Below, piece by piece: positions 1 to 9,334 of a DNA stretch of 64,000 nucleotides. Position 1 is the first letter of the stretch. Every line of letters starts with the position of its first letter. The DNA lies in the NCBI RefSeq assembly GCF_009733795.1, contig NZ_WNXX01000005.1, positions 1 through 64,000 on the forward strand. The letters are read 5' to 3'. The notes beneath the pieces are model-generated. The model did not search any database. It was not told where the DNA came from and saw only the letters and a list, made by a program, of their open reading frames with translations. A program made the position numbers and the translations under genes. The DNA is from Actinotalea caeni (lineage in GTDB: Bacteria > Actinomycetota > Actinomycetes > Actinomycetales > Beutenbergiaceae).

Positions 1-1
1 C

Positions 2-118
2 TCGAACACCGCCCGAGCCGACGCGCTGGCCCCATGGCTCAAGCACTACAACTACGCTCGAGCCCACACCGCCTGCGGAGGCAAGCCACCGATCAGCCGA
101 CTGTCACCAACGTGCTGA
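2..118 (+). mobile_element. C-terminal end of an IS481-like transposase (partial, probably frameshifted)
   Basis: The first bases encode the end of an rve-type transposase: a KHYNYARAHTACGG stretch followed by KPPISRLSP is the usual tail of IS481-family enzymes. The frame meets a stop at 116-118. A second frame shifted by one base runs on as TNVLTEYT and stops at 130-132, which looks like the native end, so one indel near 104-106 is likely. The rest of the element lies outside the window, so whether the copy is active cannot be judged. Confidence 0.7.
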
Positions 119-160
119 CCGAGTACACCTAGGCCGACCCAGGCCAGCCGACCAGTCGAC

Positions 161-192
161 CGACGCCGCCCGGGTCCGCCCGGGCGGCGTCG
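161..192. terminator. Bidirectional terminator hairpin
   Basis: A perfect 14-bp inverted repeat (CGACGCCGCCCGGG and its complement) with a 4-nt loop sits between the end of the transposase fragment and the 3' end of the leftward VOC gene. It can serve both strands. There is no long T-run, as is usual in high-GC actinobacteria. Confidence 0.7.
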
Positions 193-197
193 TCGTG

Positions 198-653
198 TCA
201 GCGGTCCTGCCGGGGCGCGGCGAGGGAGCGCGCGAACTCGCGGTTGCGGGCGACCGCCGCGGTAGCCGCGTCGCCCGGCGCGTGCGCGACCTCCCACGCG
301 TACCCGGCCGGGTCGACGACGTACCCGCTGTAGCCGCCCCAGTCCCGCCGCTGCGCCTCGCGAACCTCGCGCGCACCCGCCGCCCGGGCACGCTCCAGCA
401 CCGCGTCGACCTCCGCGTCGGAGGCGACGTTGTGCGCGAGCGTGATCGGCGGCAGGCCGGTGCCGGGCTCCCCCACCTCCTCGCGGAAGGAGGCGACGTC
501 CCACAGCGACAGCAGCACCCCGGGCGCGACCGGGAGCATGATGACGTCCTGCTCGTCGACGACCGCGTGCCAGCCGAGACCGTGCACGTAGAAGTCGCGC
601 GCCTCCTCCAACGACGGCACCGCCAGGGTCACGAGGCTCACGTACTGCTCCAT
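198..653 (-). CDS. VOC (glyoxalase/bleomycin-resistance-like) family protein
   Basis: A 151-residue single-domain vicinal-oxygen-chelate protein. It has the opening beta strand and helix (SLVTLAVPSLEEARDFYVHGLG), a central VLLSLWDV strand, and the C-terminal DWGGYSGYVVDPAGYAWEVAH segment that carries the second metal-site region in this fold. The substrate cannot be told from sequence; close relatives include dioxygenase-like and fosfomycin/bleomycin-resistance-like proteins. The start at 653 (MEQYVSL) is preferred over one 66 nt upstream because it begins right at the domain and leaves the upstream regulatory region free. It is divergent from fasR and probably unrelated to it. Confidence 0.8.
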   Translation of the reverse strand: MEQYVSLVTLAVPSLEEARDFYVHGLGWHAVVDEQDVIMLPVAPGVLLSLWDVASFREEVGEPGTGLPPITLAHNVASDAEVDAVLERARAAGAREVREAQRRDWGGYSGYVVDPAGYAWEVAHAPGDAATAAVARNREFARSLAAPRQDR

Positions 654-704
654 GAGCCCATCGTCGCGCCCCGGTCCCACACGCGGGGTCGATCGGCGCG
701 GTGC

Positions 705-721
705 TTGTGGGAACTCCACAA
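705..721. promoter_or_regulatory. Operator-like inverted repeat upstream of fasR
   Basis: TTGTGG-N5-CCACAA, a perfect 6-5-6 inverted repeat, lies 22 bp before the fasR start. A possible -10 (TATCGT, 731-736) sits so close to the ATG at 743 that the transcript may be leaderless. The same 17-bp architecture recurs in front of fabD at 1954-1970, which points to one regulator, probably FasR, binding both. Confidence 0.65.
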
Positions 722-742
722 CCCAGGCCCTATCGTGGCGGC

Positions 743-1930
743 ATGACGTCGGAGACCCGACCCCGGGCCGGTGCCCGCGGCAGCGACGACATGGTGCGTC
801 GGCTGCGGCACGGCACCAACCAGCTCACCTCGGCCGCGCTGGCGCGGCTGGACGCCGAGCTGGCGTGGTACCGGGCGCTGCCGGCCGAGGACCGGTCCTG
901 GATCGGCCTCGTCGCGCAGGCCGGCATCGCGAGCTTCATCGCCTGGTACGAGAACCCGACCCGGGGCACCTCCAACGCGGCCGAGATCTTCCGCGCCGCT
1001 CCCCCGGAGCTCACGCGCTCGATCTCGCTGCAGCACACGCTGCAGCTCGTGCGGATCGTCGTCGAGATCGTCGAGGCGCACACCGACACGCTGGCCGCGC
1101 CCGAGCACCGCGGCGCGCTGCGCGAGGCCGTGCTGCTGTACTCGCGCGAGGTCGCCTTCTCGGCGGCCGAGGTCTACGCGCGCGCCGCCGAGTCGCGCGG
1201 CGCGTGGGATGCGCGCCTGGAGGCGCTCGTCGTCGACTCGCTGCTGCGCGACGAGCCCGACGACGGGCTGCGCTCGCGCGTCGCGGCGCTGGGATGGGCG
1301 GGCCGCGGCAACACGATCGTCATGGTCGGCTCGGTCGACGAGCACCTCGACGACGTCTCCGCCGCGGACCTGCGGCGCGCCGCCCGCCGTGCCGCCTCGG
1401 ACGCGCTCGTCGGCATCCAGGGCGACCGGCTCGTCGTCGTCCTCGGCGGCGAGGGGAACCTGCGCGAGCAGGCGGCGACGCTGCTCGACCGGTTCGGCCC
1501 CGGGCCGGTCGTCATCGGGCCGCAGGTCCGCGGGCTCGCCGACGCCGGCCGCTCGGCCCGGGCGGCGCTGTCCGGCCTGGTCGCGGCGCGCGCCTGGCCC
1601 TCGGCACCGCGTCCGGTGCTCGCCGACGAGCTGCTCCCCGAGCGGGTGCTCATCGGCGACGAGGATGCACGGCGCACGCTGCTGGCGGAGGTCTACACGC
1701 CGCTGCTGGGCGTGGGCGGCCACCTGCTGGAGACGCTCGGCGCCTACCTCGACGCCGGCCGCTCGCTCGAGGCGACCGCTCGGCAGCTCTACGTGCACCC
1801 GAACACCGTGCGCTACCGGCTGCGCCGCATCAGCGCCGTCACGGGGTGGGACCCGACCGACGCGCGCGAGGGCTTCGTGCTGCAGATCGCGCTCGCCGCG
1901 GGCCGGCTCAGCGCCGACGAGCCGTCCTAG
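743..1930 (+). CDS. fasR: PucR-family transcriptional regulator of fatty acid synthesis (FasR-like)
   Basis: A 395-residue protein ending in a PucR C-terminal helix-turn-helix domain (about residues 335-390; the LEATARQLYVHPNTVRYRLR stretch is diagnostic). The long N-terminal part has no obvious catalytic motif and fits the GGDEF-like/sensor region of this family. In Streptomyces coelicolor the gene directly upstream of fabD encodes FasR, an activator of the fabD-fabH-acpP-fabF operon, and this gene has the same position and architecture. The ATG at 743 is chosen over an upstream start because the earlier frame would run through the 705-721 operator. Autoregulation is inferred from that operator. 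Confidence 0.88.
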   Translation: MTSETRPRAGARGSDDMVRRLRHGTNQLTSAALARLDAELAWYRALPAEDRSWIGLVAQAGIASFIAWYENPTRGTSNAAEIFRAAPPELTRSISLQHTLQLVRIVVEIVEAHTDTLAAPEHRGALREAVLLYSREVAFSAAEVYARAAESRGAWDARLEALVVDSLLRDEPDDGLRSRVAALGWAGRGNTIVMVGSVDEHLDDVSAADLRRAARRAASDALVGIQGDRLVVVLGGEGNLREQAATLLDRFGPGPVVIGPQVRGLADAGRSARAALSGLVAARAWPSAPRPVLADELLPERVLIGDEDARRTLLAEVYTPLLGVGGHLLETLGAYLDAGRSLEATARQLYVHPNTVRYRLRRISAVTGWDPTDAREGFVLQIALAAGRLSADEPS

Positions 1931-1953
1931 CAGCCGCCGACGTGCGCGGGCGT

Positions 1954-1970
1954 TTGTAGGGTGTCCACAA
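1954..1970. promoter_or_regulatory. Operator-like inverted repeat upstream of fabD
   Basis: TTGTAG-N5-CCACAA, identical in spacing and right half to the repeat before fasR (705-721) and differing by one base in the left half. It lies 24 bp after the fasR stop and 69 bp before the fabD start, where a FasR-type activator would act on the fab operon promoter. Confidence 0.65.
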
Positions 1971-2038
1971 TGTCGCTGCGGCACGTTGGTCCGTTCCGGC
2001 GTGCTCGACGGCGTCCCTCGGACGGGAGAGTAGACAGC

Positions 2039-2989
2039 GTGATCGCCATCCTGTGCCCGGGTCAGGGCTCCCAGACACCGGGCATGCTCGAGGCCTGGCT
2101 GGAGATCGACGGCACCCGCGAGCGGCTCGACCGCTACGCGGCCGCCGCCGGTGTGGATCTCCTCGGCCTCGGCACCACCGCCGACGCGGAGACGATCCGC
2201 GACACCGCGGTGGCGCAGCCGCTGATCGTCGCGGCCTCGCTCGTCAGCCTCGCCGCGCTGACCGAGCGCACGGGACCGCACACCGCCTGGGCGGGCGCGG
2301 CGGCCGGCCACTCGGTCGGCGAGTACGCCGCCGGCGCCGTCGCCGGCGTGCTCGACGACGAGGACGCGCTCGCGCTCGTCGCGACCCGCGGCCGGGCGAT
2401 GGCCGAGGCGGCCGCCACGACGCCGACCGGGATGTCCGCCGTCGTCGGCGGCGACCCCGACGAGGTGATCCGGACCATCCGGGCCCACGGCCTCGTGCCG
2501 GCCAACGTCAACGGCGGCGGCCAGGTGGTCGCGGCCGGCACGCTCGCGGACCTGGCTCGGCTCAAGGAGGCCGCGCCGGCGAAGGCGCGCGTCATCCCGC
2601 TCCCGGTCGCCGGGGCGTTCCACACCGACCACATGCGACCCGCGGTCGAGGCCGTCGCCGCAGCGGCCGCGGCGCTCACGCCGTCCGACCCGGCGCTCAC
2701 GCTGCTCACCAACGCCGACGGCGGCGTCGTGCCTTCGGGCACCGCCGCCCTCGAGAGCATGGTCGCCCAGATCGCGCGCCCGGTCCGTTGGGACGCCTGC
2801 CAGGCGACGCTCGCCGACCTGGGCGTCACCGCGGCCGTCGAGCTCGCGCCCGGCGGCGTGCTCGCCGGGCTCGCCCGCCGCAGCCTGCCCGGCGTCGAGG
2901 TCGTGGCCGTCAAGAGCCCCGCCGACCTCGACGCCGCCGCCGACCTCGTCGCCCGTCACCGCACCGACACCTCCGAGGAGTCCCGATGA
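2039..2989 (+). CDS. fabD: Malonyl-CoA:ACP transacylase
   Basis: Transfers malonyl from CoA to the acyl carrier protein, the entry step of type II fatty acid synthesis in the cytosol. The 316-residue protein shows GQGSQ at 8-12, the nucleophile motif GHSVGEYAAG with Ser92, and the catalytic His195 in GAFHTDHM, the normal Ser-His pair. The GTG start at 2039 is supported by GGGAG at 2024-2028; a longer upstream frame would overlap the operator. The stop overlaps the fabH ATG (ATGA), so the two are translationally coupled. Confidence 0.96.
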   Translation: MIAILCPGQGSQTPGMLEAWLEIDGTRERLDRYAAAAGVDLLGLGTTADAETIRDTAVAQPLIVAASLVSLAALTERTGPHTAWAGAAAGHSVGEYAAGAVAGVLDDEDALALVATRGRAMAEAAATTPTGMSAVVGGDPDEVIRTIRAHGLVPANVNGGGQVVAAGTLADLARLKEAAPAKARVIPLPVAGAFHTDHMRPAVEAVAAAAAALTPSDPALTLLTNADGGVVPSGTAALESMVAQIARPVRWDACQATLADLGVTAAVELAPGGVLAGLARRSLPGVEVVAVKSPADLDAAADLVARHRTDTSEESR

Positions 2990-4035
2990 CCGCCCTCCGT
3001 CTCGCGCCGCCGGTCGCCGGCTCGCGCATCGTCGCCATCGGCGGCTCCCGCGGCGAGAACCTCGTGCCCAACGACGACATCGTCGGGCCGATCAACTCCT
3101 CGGACGAGTGGATCGTCCAGCGCACCGGCATCCGTACCCGGGTCCGTGCCGACGAGGGCACCAGCGTCCTCGATCTCGCGGCCGCGGCCGCCGAGGACGC
3201 CCTGGGCAAGGCCGGCATCGAGCCGGCCGACCTCGACGCCGTCGTCGTCGCGACCGTCACGCACTTCGAGCAGACCCCCGCGCTGGCCACCCTGCTGACC
3301 GAGCGGCTCGGCGCCACCCCGGCGGCCGCCTACGACATCTCCGCCGCATGCGCCGGCTACTGCTACGGCATCGCGCAGGCGGACGCGCTCGTGCGCTCCG
3401 GCACCGCGCGCCACGTGCTCGTCGTCGGCGTGGAGCGGATGAGCGACTTCATCGACCCCACCGACCGCACGATCTCGTTCCTGCTGGGCGACGGCGCAGG
3501 CGCCGCGGTCGTCGGCCCCTCCGACGAGCCGCGCATCGGCCCGACCGTCTGGGGCAGCGACGGCAGCCTGGCGAGCGCGATCTACCAGACCCGCTCCTGG
3601 CTCGACTACCGCCGCGAGGAGCTCGGCGAGCCCGTGCCGGCCCGGCCCGAGCTCGCCGAGGAGGTGTCCCAGATGGTGACGCCGACGCTGCGCCAGCAGG
3701 GCCCGACCGTCTTCAAGTGGGTCATCACGAACATCCCCAAGCTGGCGCTGCGCACGATCGAGGCGGCCGGTCTCACGCCCGCCGACATCGACGTGTTCGT
3801 CCCGCACCAGGCGAACATGCGGATCACCGACCAGCTGCTCAAGACCCTCAAGCTGCGCGACGACGTCGTCGTCGGCCGTGACATCGCCGACACCGGCAAC
3901 ACCTCCGCGGCCTCGATCCCGCTCGCCACCGAGCGGCTGCTGCGCGAGGGAGACGCCAGGTCCGGTGACGTCGCCCTGCAGATCGGCTTCGGCGCCGGAA
4001 TGGCGTTCGCCGGCCAGGTGGTGATCCTGCCGTGA
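2986..4035 (+). CDS. fabH: Beta-ketoacyl-ACP synthase III
   Basis: Condenses a short acyl-CoA primer with malonyl-ACP to start fatty acid chains. The 349-residue protein carries the full Cys-His-Asn triad: Cys122 in DISAACAGYCYG, His274 in FVPHQANMRI and Asn305 in DTGNTSAAS. Actinobacterial FabH often prefers branched primers, but specificity cannot be read here. Its start overlaps the fabD stop by 4 nt, and acpP follows after a 118-bp gap without a clear hairpin. Confidence 0.96.
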   Translation: MTALRLAPPVAGSRIVAIGGSRGENLVPNDDIVGPINSSDEWIVQRTGIRTRVRADEGTSVLDLAAAAAEDALGKAGIEPADLDAVVVATVTHFEQTPALATLLTERLGATPAAAYDISAACAGYCYGIAQADALVRSGTARHVLVVGVERMSDFIDPTDRTISFLLGDGAGAAVVGPSDEPRIGPTVWGSDGSLASAIYQTRSWLDYRREELGEPVPARPELAEEVSQMVTPTLRQQGPTVFKWVITNIPKLALRTIEAAGLTPADIDVFVPHQANMRITDQLLKTLKLRDDVVVGRDIADTGNTSAASIPLATERLLREGDARSGDVALQIGFGAGMAFAGQVVILP

Positions 4036-4153
4036 TCCCCGCCGACCACAGCGCGTTGCCGTCACCAGCGGCGCCGCGTCCGCAACACTGAGTCCCGCCA
4101 ACGGTCACCCACGACCGCGAACACCTACCGTCTCCAGAAAGGGAGCACCCAGC

Positions 4154-4402
4154 ATGGCGCACAGCGAAGACGAGATCCTCGCCGGCCTGGCCGAGATCGT
4201 CAACGAGGAGACGGGTCTGCCGACCGACGCCGTCACCACCGACAAGTCCTTCACCGAGGACCTCGACATCGACTCGCTCACGATGATGACCGTCGTGTCG
4301 GTCGCCGAGGAGAAGTTCGGCGTGACCATCCCCGACGAAGAGGTCAAGAACCTCGCCACCGTGGGCGACGCCGTCCGCTACATCGCGCAGGCGCAGTCCT
4401 GA
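4154..4402 (+). CDS. acpP: Acyl carrier protein
   Basis: An 82-residue carrier protein with the phosphopantetheine attachment motif DIDSLTMM (Ser41). It is acidic and of the standard length for the family, and carries growing acyl chains between FabD, FabH and FabF. A strong ribosome-binding site (GAAAGGGAG) sits about 8 nt before the ATG. A hairpin directly after the stop (4408-4444) probably lets acpP accumulate above the downstream synthase. Confidence 0.96.
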   Translation: MAHSEDEILAGLAEIVNEETGLPTDAVTTDKSFTEDLDIDSLTMMTVVSVAEEKFGVTIPDEEVKNLATVGDAVRYIAQAQS

Positions 4403-4407
4403 CCGCG

Positions 4408-4444
4408 GGACGGGTGCCGCTGCCGATCGGCGCGGCACCCGTCC
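4408..4444. terminator. Intra-operon hairpin between acpP and fabF
   Basis: A perfect 13-bp stem (GGACGGGTGCCGC with its complement) and 11-nt loop begins 6 bp after the acpP stop. It lies within the operon, so it is more likely a partial terminator or 3' mRNA stabiliser that raises acpP over fabF than a full stop. Confidence 0.7.
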
Positions 4445-4478
4445 GCCCACCCGTACCACTGAGGAGGAGCGACCAGCC

Positions 4479-5702
4479 GTGACCAACCACGTCGTGATCA
4501 CCGGACTCGGCGTCACCAGCCCGCTGGGCGGTGACGTGGCCAGCACGTGGGAGGCCGCGCTCGCAGGTCGCTCCGGGGTGAACAGCCTCGAGCACGACTG
4601 GGTCGAGCAGTACGACGCCCCGGTCCGGTTCGCCGGCGAGCTCGCCGTGCCGGCCGCCGAGGTGCTCAGCGTCCCCGAGACGCGCCGCATGGACCCGAGC
4701 GCGCAGTACGCCGTCGTCGCGGCGCGCGAGGCCTGGGCCGACGCCGGCAGCCCCGAGCTCGACCCCACCCGGCTGGCGACCGTCGTCGCCTCCGGGATCG
4801 GCGGCGTCTGGACGCTGCTGTCGCAGTGGGACAACTACAAGGAGAAGGGCCCCCGCCGGGTCTCCCCGCTCACGGTGCCGATGCTCATGCCGAACGCACC
4901 CTCGGCGCAGGTGTCGATGCTCGTCGGCGCCCGCGCCGGCGCGCACACGCCGGTGTCGGCGTGCGCGTCCGGTGCCGAGGCGATCGGCTACGCGGCCCAG
5001 ATCATCCTCTCGGGGCGTGCCGACGTCGTCCTCGCCGGCGGCACCGAGGCCCCGATCCACCCGCTGCCCCTCGCAGCCTTCGCGCGCATGCAGGCGCTGT
5101 CGACCCGCAACGACGACCCGCAGGGGGCGTCACGCCCCTACGACGTCACGCGCGACGGCTTCGTCATGGGCGAGGGTGCCGGCATCGTCGTGCTCGAGCG
5201 CGAGTCTCACGCGCGTGCGCGCGGCGCCCACATCTACGCCCGCATCGCCGGCTTCGGCATCACCTCCGACGCCGCGGACATCGCGGCGCCGTCGCCCGAG
5301 GGCCAGGAGCGCGCCATGCGCGCCGCGCTCGCCGAGTCCGAGCTCAGCGCCTCCGACATCGTCCACGTCAACGCGCACGCGACGTCGACCCCGGTCGGCG
5401 ACATGGGCGAGGCCGGTGTGATCGCCAAGGTGCTGGGCGACCGTGCGGCCGTGTCCGCGACGAAGTCGATGACCGGTCACCTCCTCGGTGGTGCCGGTGC
5501 GCTGGAGACGATCTTCACCGTGCTCGCCCTGCGCGACCGCAAGGCGCCCCCGACGATCAACGTCACCCAGCCCGAGCCCGACCTGCCGATCGACCTCGTG
5601 CGGGACGTGCCGCGCGACCTGCCCGCCGGCGACGTCGCGGCGTTCAACAACGGCTTCGGCTTCGGCGGCCACAACGCCAGCCTCATCATCGCCAGCGTCT
5701 GA
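4479..5702 (+). CDS. fabF: Beta-ketoacyl-ACP synthase II
   Basis: Elongating condensing enzyme of type II fatty acid synthesis. The 407-residue protein carries Cys162 in VSACASGAEAIG, His300 in HVNAHATSTPVGD, Lys329 in SATKSMTGH and His334, the complete KAS I/II set. The GTG start at 4479 is preceded by GAGGAGGAG at 4461-4469. It is the last gene of the fasR-fabD-fabH-acpP-fabF cluster and is followed by a convergent terminator shared with the DUF3145 gene. Confidence 0.96.
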   Translation: MTNHVVITGLGVTSPLGGDVASTWEAALAGRSGVNSLEHDWVEQYDAPVRFAGELAVPAAEVLSVPETRRMDPSAQYAVVAAREAWADAGSPELDPTRLATVVASGIGGVWTLLSQWDNYKEKGPRRVSPLTVPMLMPNAPSAQVSMLVGARAGAHTPVSACASGAEAIGYAAQIILSGRADVVLAGGTEAPIHPLPLAAFARMQALSTRNDDPQGASRPYDVTRDGFVMGEGAGIVVLERESHARARGAHIYARIAGFGITSDAADIAAPSPEGQERAMRAALAESELSASDIVHVNAHATSTPVGDMGEAGVIAKVLGDRAAVSATKSMTGHLLGGAGALETIFTVLALRDRKAPPTINVTQPEPDLPIDLVRDVPRDLPAGDVAAFNNGFGFGGHNASLIIASV

Positions 5703-5763
5703 GCAGCCGCTCCCCCACGCCGTCGCGCGCAGCCGGACGCCGCCGCGCGCGATCTCGTAGCCG

Positions 5764-5803
5764 GCTGCCGATCTCGTACGGTGCACGCCACGAGATCGGC
5801 AGC
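5764..5803. terminator. Convergent terminator between fabF and the DUF3145 gene
   Basis: A perfect 14-bp inverted repeat (GCTGCCGATCTCGT and complement) with a 12-nt loop. The core GATCTCGTA occurs once more just upstream (5751-5759), and a related GTACGAGCTCG follows at 5808-5818, so the short gap holds a small cluster of related palindromic elements. Confidence 0.7.
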
Positions 5804-5840
5804 GAGGTACGAGCTCGCTGGCAGCGCCGGGCTGCGACGG

Positions 5841-6353
5841 TCAGCCGACGCGGTGCAGCCAGCGCACCGGCACACCCGCGCCGGCGTAGCGGAAGGGCTC
5901 GAGCTCGTCGTCCCAGGCCTGCCCGAGCGCGAGGTCGAGCTCCTGGCGCAGCCGCACCGGGTCGGCGACGTGCTCCATCGCGGCACGGATCCGGTCCTCG
6001 GGCACGACGACGTTGCCGTGCACGTCGGTCTGCGCGTAGAAGATGCCCAGGTCGGGCGTGTGGCTCCAGCGACCGCCGTCGGTGCCCCGTGAGGCCTCCT
6101 CGGTGACCTCGTAGCGCAGGTGGGTCCACCCGCGCAGCGCGGACGCCAGCCGCGCGCCGGTGCCCACCGGGCCGGTCCAGGACAGCTCGGTCCGGAACAG
6201 GCCGGGTGCAGCAGGCTGCGCCGCCCACTCCATGGACACGCGCGTGCCCAGCACGGACCCGATCGCCCACTCCACGTGCGGGCACAGCGCCCGGGGTGCA
6301 GAGTGCACGAAGACGACACCGCGGGTGCTCACACCTGACGCCACAGCTGGCAT
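5841..6353 (-). CDS. DUF3145 family protein
   Basis: A 170-residue actinobacterial protein of unknown function, recognised by its start (STRGVVFVHSAPRALCPHVEWA) and the FRTELSWTGPVGTGARLASALRGW core. In many actinobacteria the DUF3145 gene lies directly downstream of fabF, as here but convergent, which suggests a link with fatty acid synthesis that is not established. The ATG at 6353 is chosen because a GGAAGGAG ribosome-binding site lies 5-6 nt upstream; an in-frame start 90 nt further out lacks one. Confidence 0.88.
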   Translation of the reverse strand: MPAVASGVSTRGVVFVHSAPRALCPHVEWAIGSVLGTRVSMEWAAQPAAPGLFRTELSWTGPVGTGARLASALRGWTHLRYEVTEEASRGTDGGRWSHTPDLGIFYAQTDVHGNVVVPEDRIRAAMEHVADPVRLRQELDLALGQAWDDELEPFRYAGAGVPVRWLHRVG

Positions 6354-6528
6354 CGCCGCTCCTTCCGACTCGGTCGAGATTCGTCTTCCCCTACGCATCT
6401 CGCCCGGCGCCGTCCAGAGACGACCACGGCTCGTTGCCGCCATTGTGCCCTATCGGGCGGGTTCCGGCCACTCTCCGGAGTGCGACGCGCCCGGACCGGC
6501 ACCTGGCCGGCCCGGGCACGCGGTGCCG

Positions 6529-7650
6529 TCACTGGTCGGCGAGCACCCAGCGGTAGGACTGGCTCTCGCCGGAGAAGTCGAAGATGTTGGCGTACGTCAC
6601 GGCGGTGACGCTCGTCGGCACGTCGAGCAGCACCCAGCCCTCGTACTCCTTGTCGGGCTGCATCTCGCTCGGCGCGCTCTGGCTCTCGTCGAGGCAGAAG
6701 ATGCCGGCACCGAACCCATTGGCCTCGAGCTTCGCGCCATCGACCTCGGCCCCGATCTCCCAGCCGATCAGGGTGTAGGTCGGCGGGTCCTCCTGCGCGA
6801 GCGCCGGCAGCGTCGTGATGTCGAACCGCAGCGCGAGGTACTGGCCGTTCTCCGCCTCGCTGCAGAACATGCTGTCGGCGCCGGGCTGCCAGTCGGCCAC
6901 GACCTCCGCGAGCCGCAGCTCGGCGATCGGGTCGCCGTCGACGCCGACCGCCACGGCCGGCTGGTCGCCGGTGAGCTCGACGACGCCGTCGCCGCCGGCT
7001 GGCGGGTCGGTGGCGTCGTCGGTCGGCTCGTCGGTGGGCTCGTCCGTCGGCTCGTCGGTGGTCGGGTCGTCCGTGGGCTCGTCGGTCGGCTCGGCCGTGG
7101 TGGGCGCGACCGTCGGGTCGGGCTCGTCACCGCCGCCGCCGAGCAGCGACGAGATCCCCCACGCGCCCAGCGCGAGCACGAGCGCCGCGATCACGCAGAC
7201 GACGACGATCGCGGCCGTGTTGCGCTGCTTGGGCTGCGGACCGCCCGGGTACCCCGGCTGACCGCCGGGGCCAGGCATCCCGGGCCCTCCCGGACCACCC
7301 GGTCCGGCCTGGCCGGGCCCGCCGTAGGGCGAGGCGCCCGGCTGCTCCAGACCAGCGCTCGGCGCGTAGCTGTACAGACCCGGACCGGAGCCGGCTCCCG
7401 GAGCGCCCTGCGGAGCGGGCGGGCCCGCGTTCGGCATCACCTGGGTGGGCTGGCTGCCCATCGTCTGGGTCGCGAACGGGTCGGCGGCAGGCGGCTGCTG
7501 CGCCGAAGCCGCGGGTGCGGCGTCGTCGACCCAGAACTGCCAGCCCTCGGGCGCCGGCGGCCACGAGGGGTCGGGTGCCCACCCGGGCGGTGGCGTCCAG
7601 CCCTCGGGGGGCTTGGGCCAGCCGGGTGGTGAGTTGAACGTCGCGGCCAT
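6529..7650 (-). CDS. Single-pass membrane protein with Pro/Trp-rich cytoplasmic N-terminus and DUF4352-like C-terminal domain
   Basis: A 373-residue protein of unknown role. Residues 1-35 hold repeated PPGW/PEGW tryptophan motifs common at the N-termini of actinobacterial membrane proteins, followed by a Gly/Pro-rich stretch to about 140. One hydrophobic segment (about 144-166, AAIVVVCVIAALVLALGAWG) is followed by a Thr-Asp-Glu-Pro repeat linker and an extracytoplasmic beta-rich domain. That domain has two cysteines (MFCSEAE and IFCLDES), as expected for a small Ig-like DUF4352 fold. The start at 7650 places the W-rich motif first. It may be a cell-envelope sensor or antigen; no catalytic motif is visible. 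Confidence 0.75.
   Translation of the reverse strand: MAATFNSPPGWPKPPEGWTPPPGWAPDPSWPPAPEGWQFWVDDAAPAASAQQPPAADPFATQTMGSQPTQVMPNAGPPAPQGAPGAGSGPGLYSYAPSAGLEQPGASPYGGPGQAGPGGPGGPGMPGPGGQPGYPGGPQPKQRNTAAIVVVCVIAALVLALGAWGISSLLGGGGDEPDPTVAPTTAEPTDEPTDDPTTDEPTDEPTDEPTDDATDPPAGGDGVVELTGDQPAVAVGVDGDPIAELRLAEVVADWQPGADSMFCSEAENGQYLALRFDITTLPALAQEDPPTYTLIGWEIGAEVDGAKLEANGFGAGIFCLDESQSAPSEMQPDKEYEGWVLLDVPTSVTAVTYANIFDFSGESQSYRWVLADQ
7005..7110 (-). repeat. Coding microsatellite for (T-D-E-P)n linker
   Basis: Imperfect 12-bp tandem units (variants of GGCTCGTCGGTG on the plus strand) encode TDEP/TDDP repeats between the membrane segment and the external domain of the gene at 6529-7650. Low-complexity coding DNA of this kind varies in copy number between strains. 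Confidence 0.7.
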
Positions 7651-7755
7651 GTCGTGCAGACCCCCTGGTCGATCCAGCCGGCCGGCGAGCGCCTGCTCGG
7701 CTGTCACATCCTAGGAGGCCGCGCGCCGCGGGCGGTGCCCGCGGCGCGGGCAGGT

Positions 7756-9288
<1,533 letters not shown>

Positions 9289-9291
9289 GGA

Positions 9292-9305
9292 TGTGAACGC
9301 TAACA
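9292..9305 (-). promoter_or_regulatory. LacI-family-like operator before the GH51 gene
   Basis: On the minus strand TGTTAGCGTTCACA reads as an imperfect palindrome around the CG centre typical of LacI-family operators. It ends 4 nt before the ATG at 9288, which implies a leaderless or very short leader, or a start further upstream at 9333. Confidence 0.5.
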
Positions 9306-9334
9306 GGCCGGGTGGCACGCGTTCCAGCGTCATC

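Noticed and set aside
1960-1970. DnaA box (GTGTCCACA) in the fabD promoter
   Set aside because: Better explained as half of a palindrome repeated before fasR; no dnaA/dnaN context or clustered boxes.
638-2959. 773-residue open frame opposite fasR and fabD
   Set aside because: Arg/Gly/Asp-rich shadow with no domain; the opposite-strand fasR and fabD are unambiguous.
7005-7110. Tandem repeat as regulatory element
   Set aside because: It is in frame and encodes a Thr-Asp-Glu-Pro linker.
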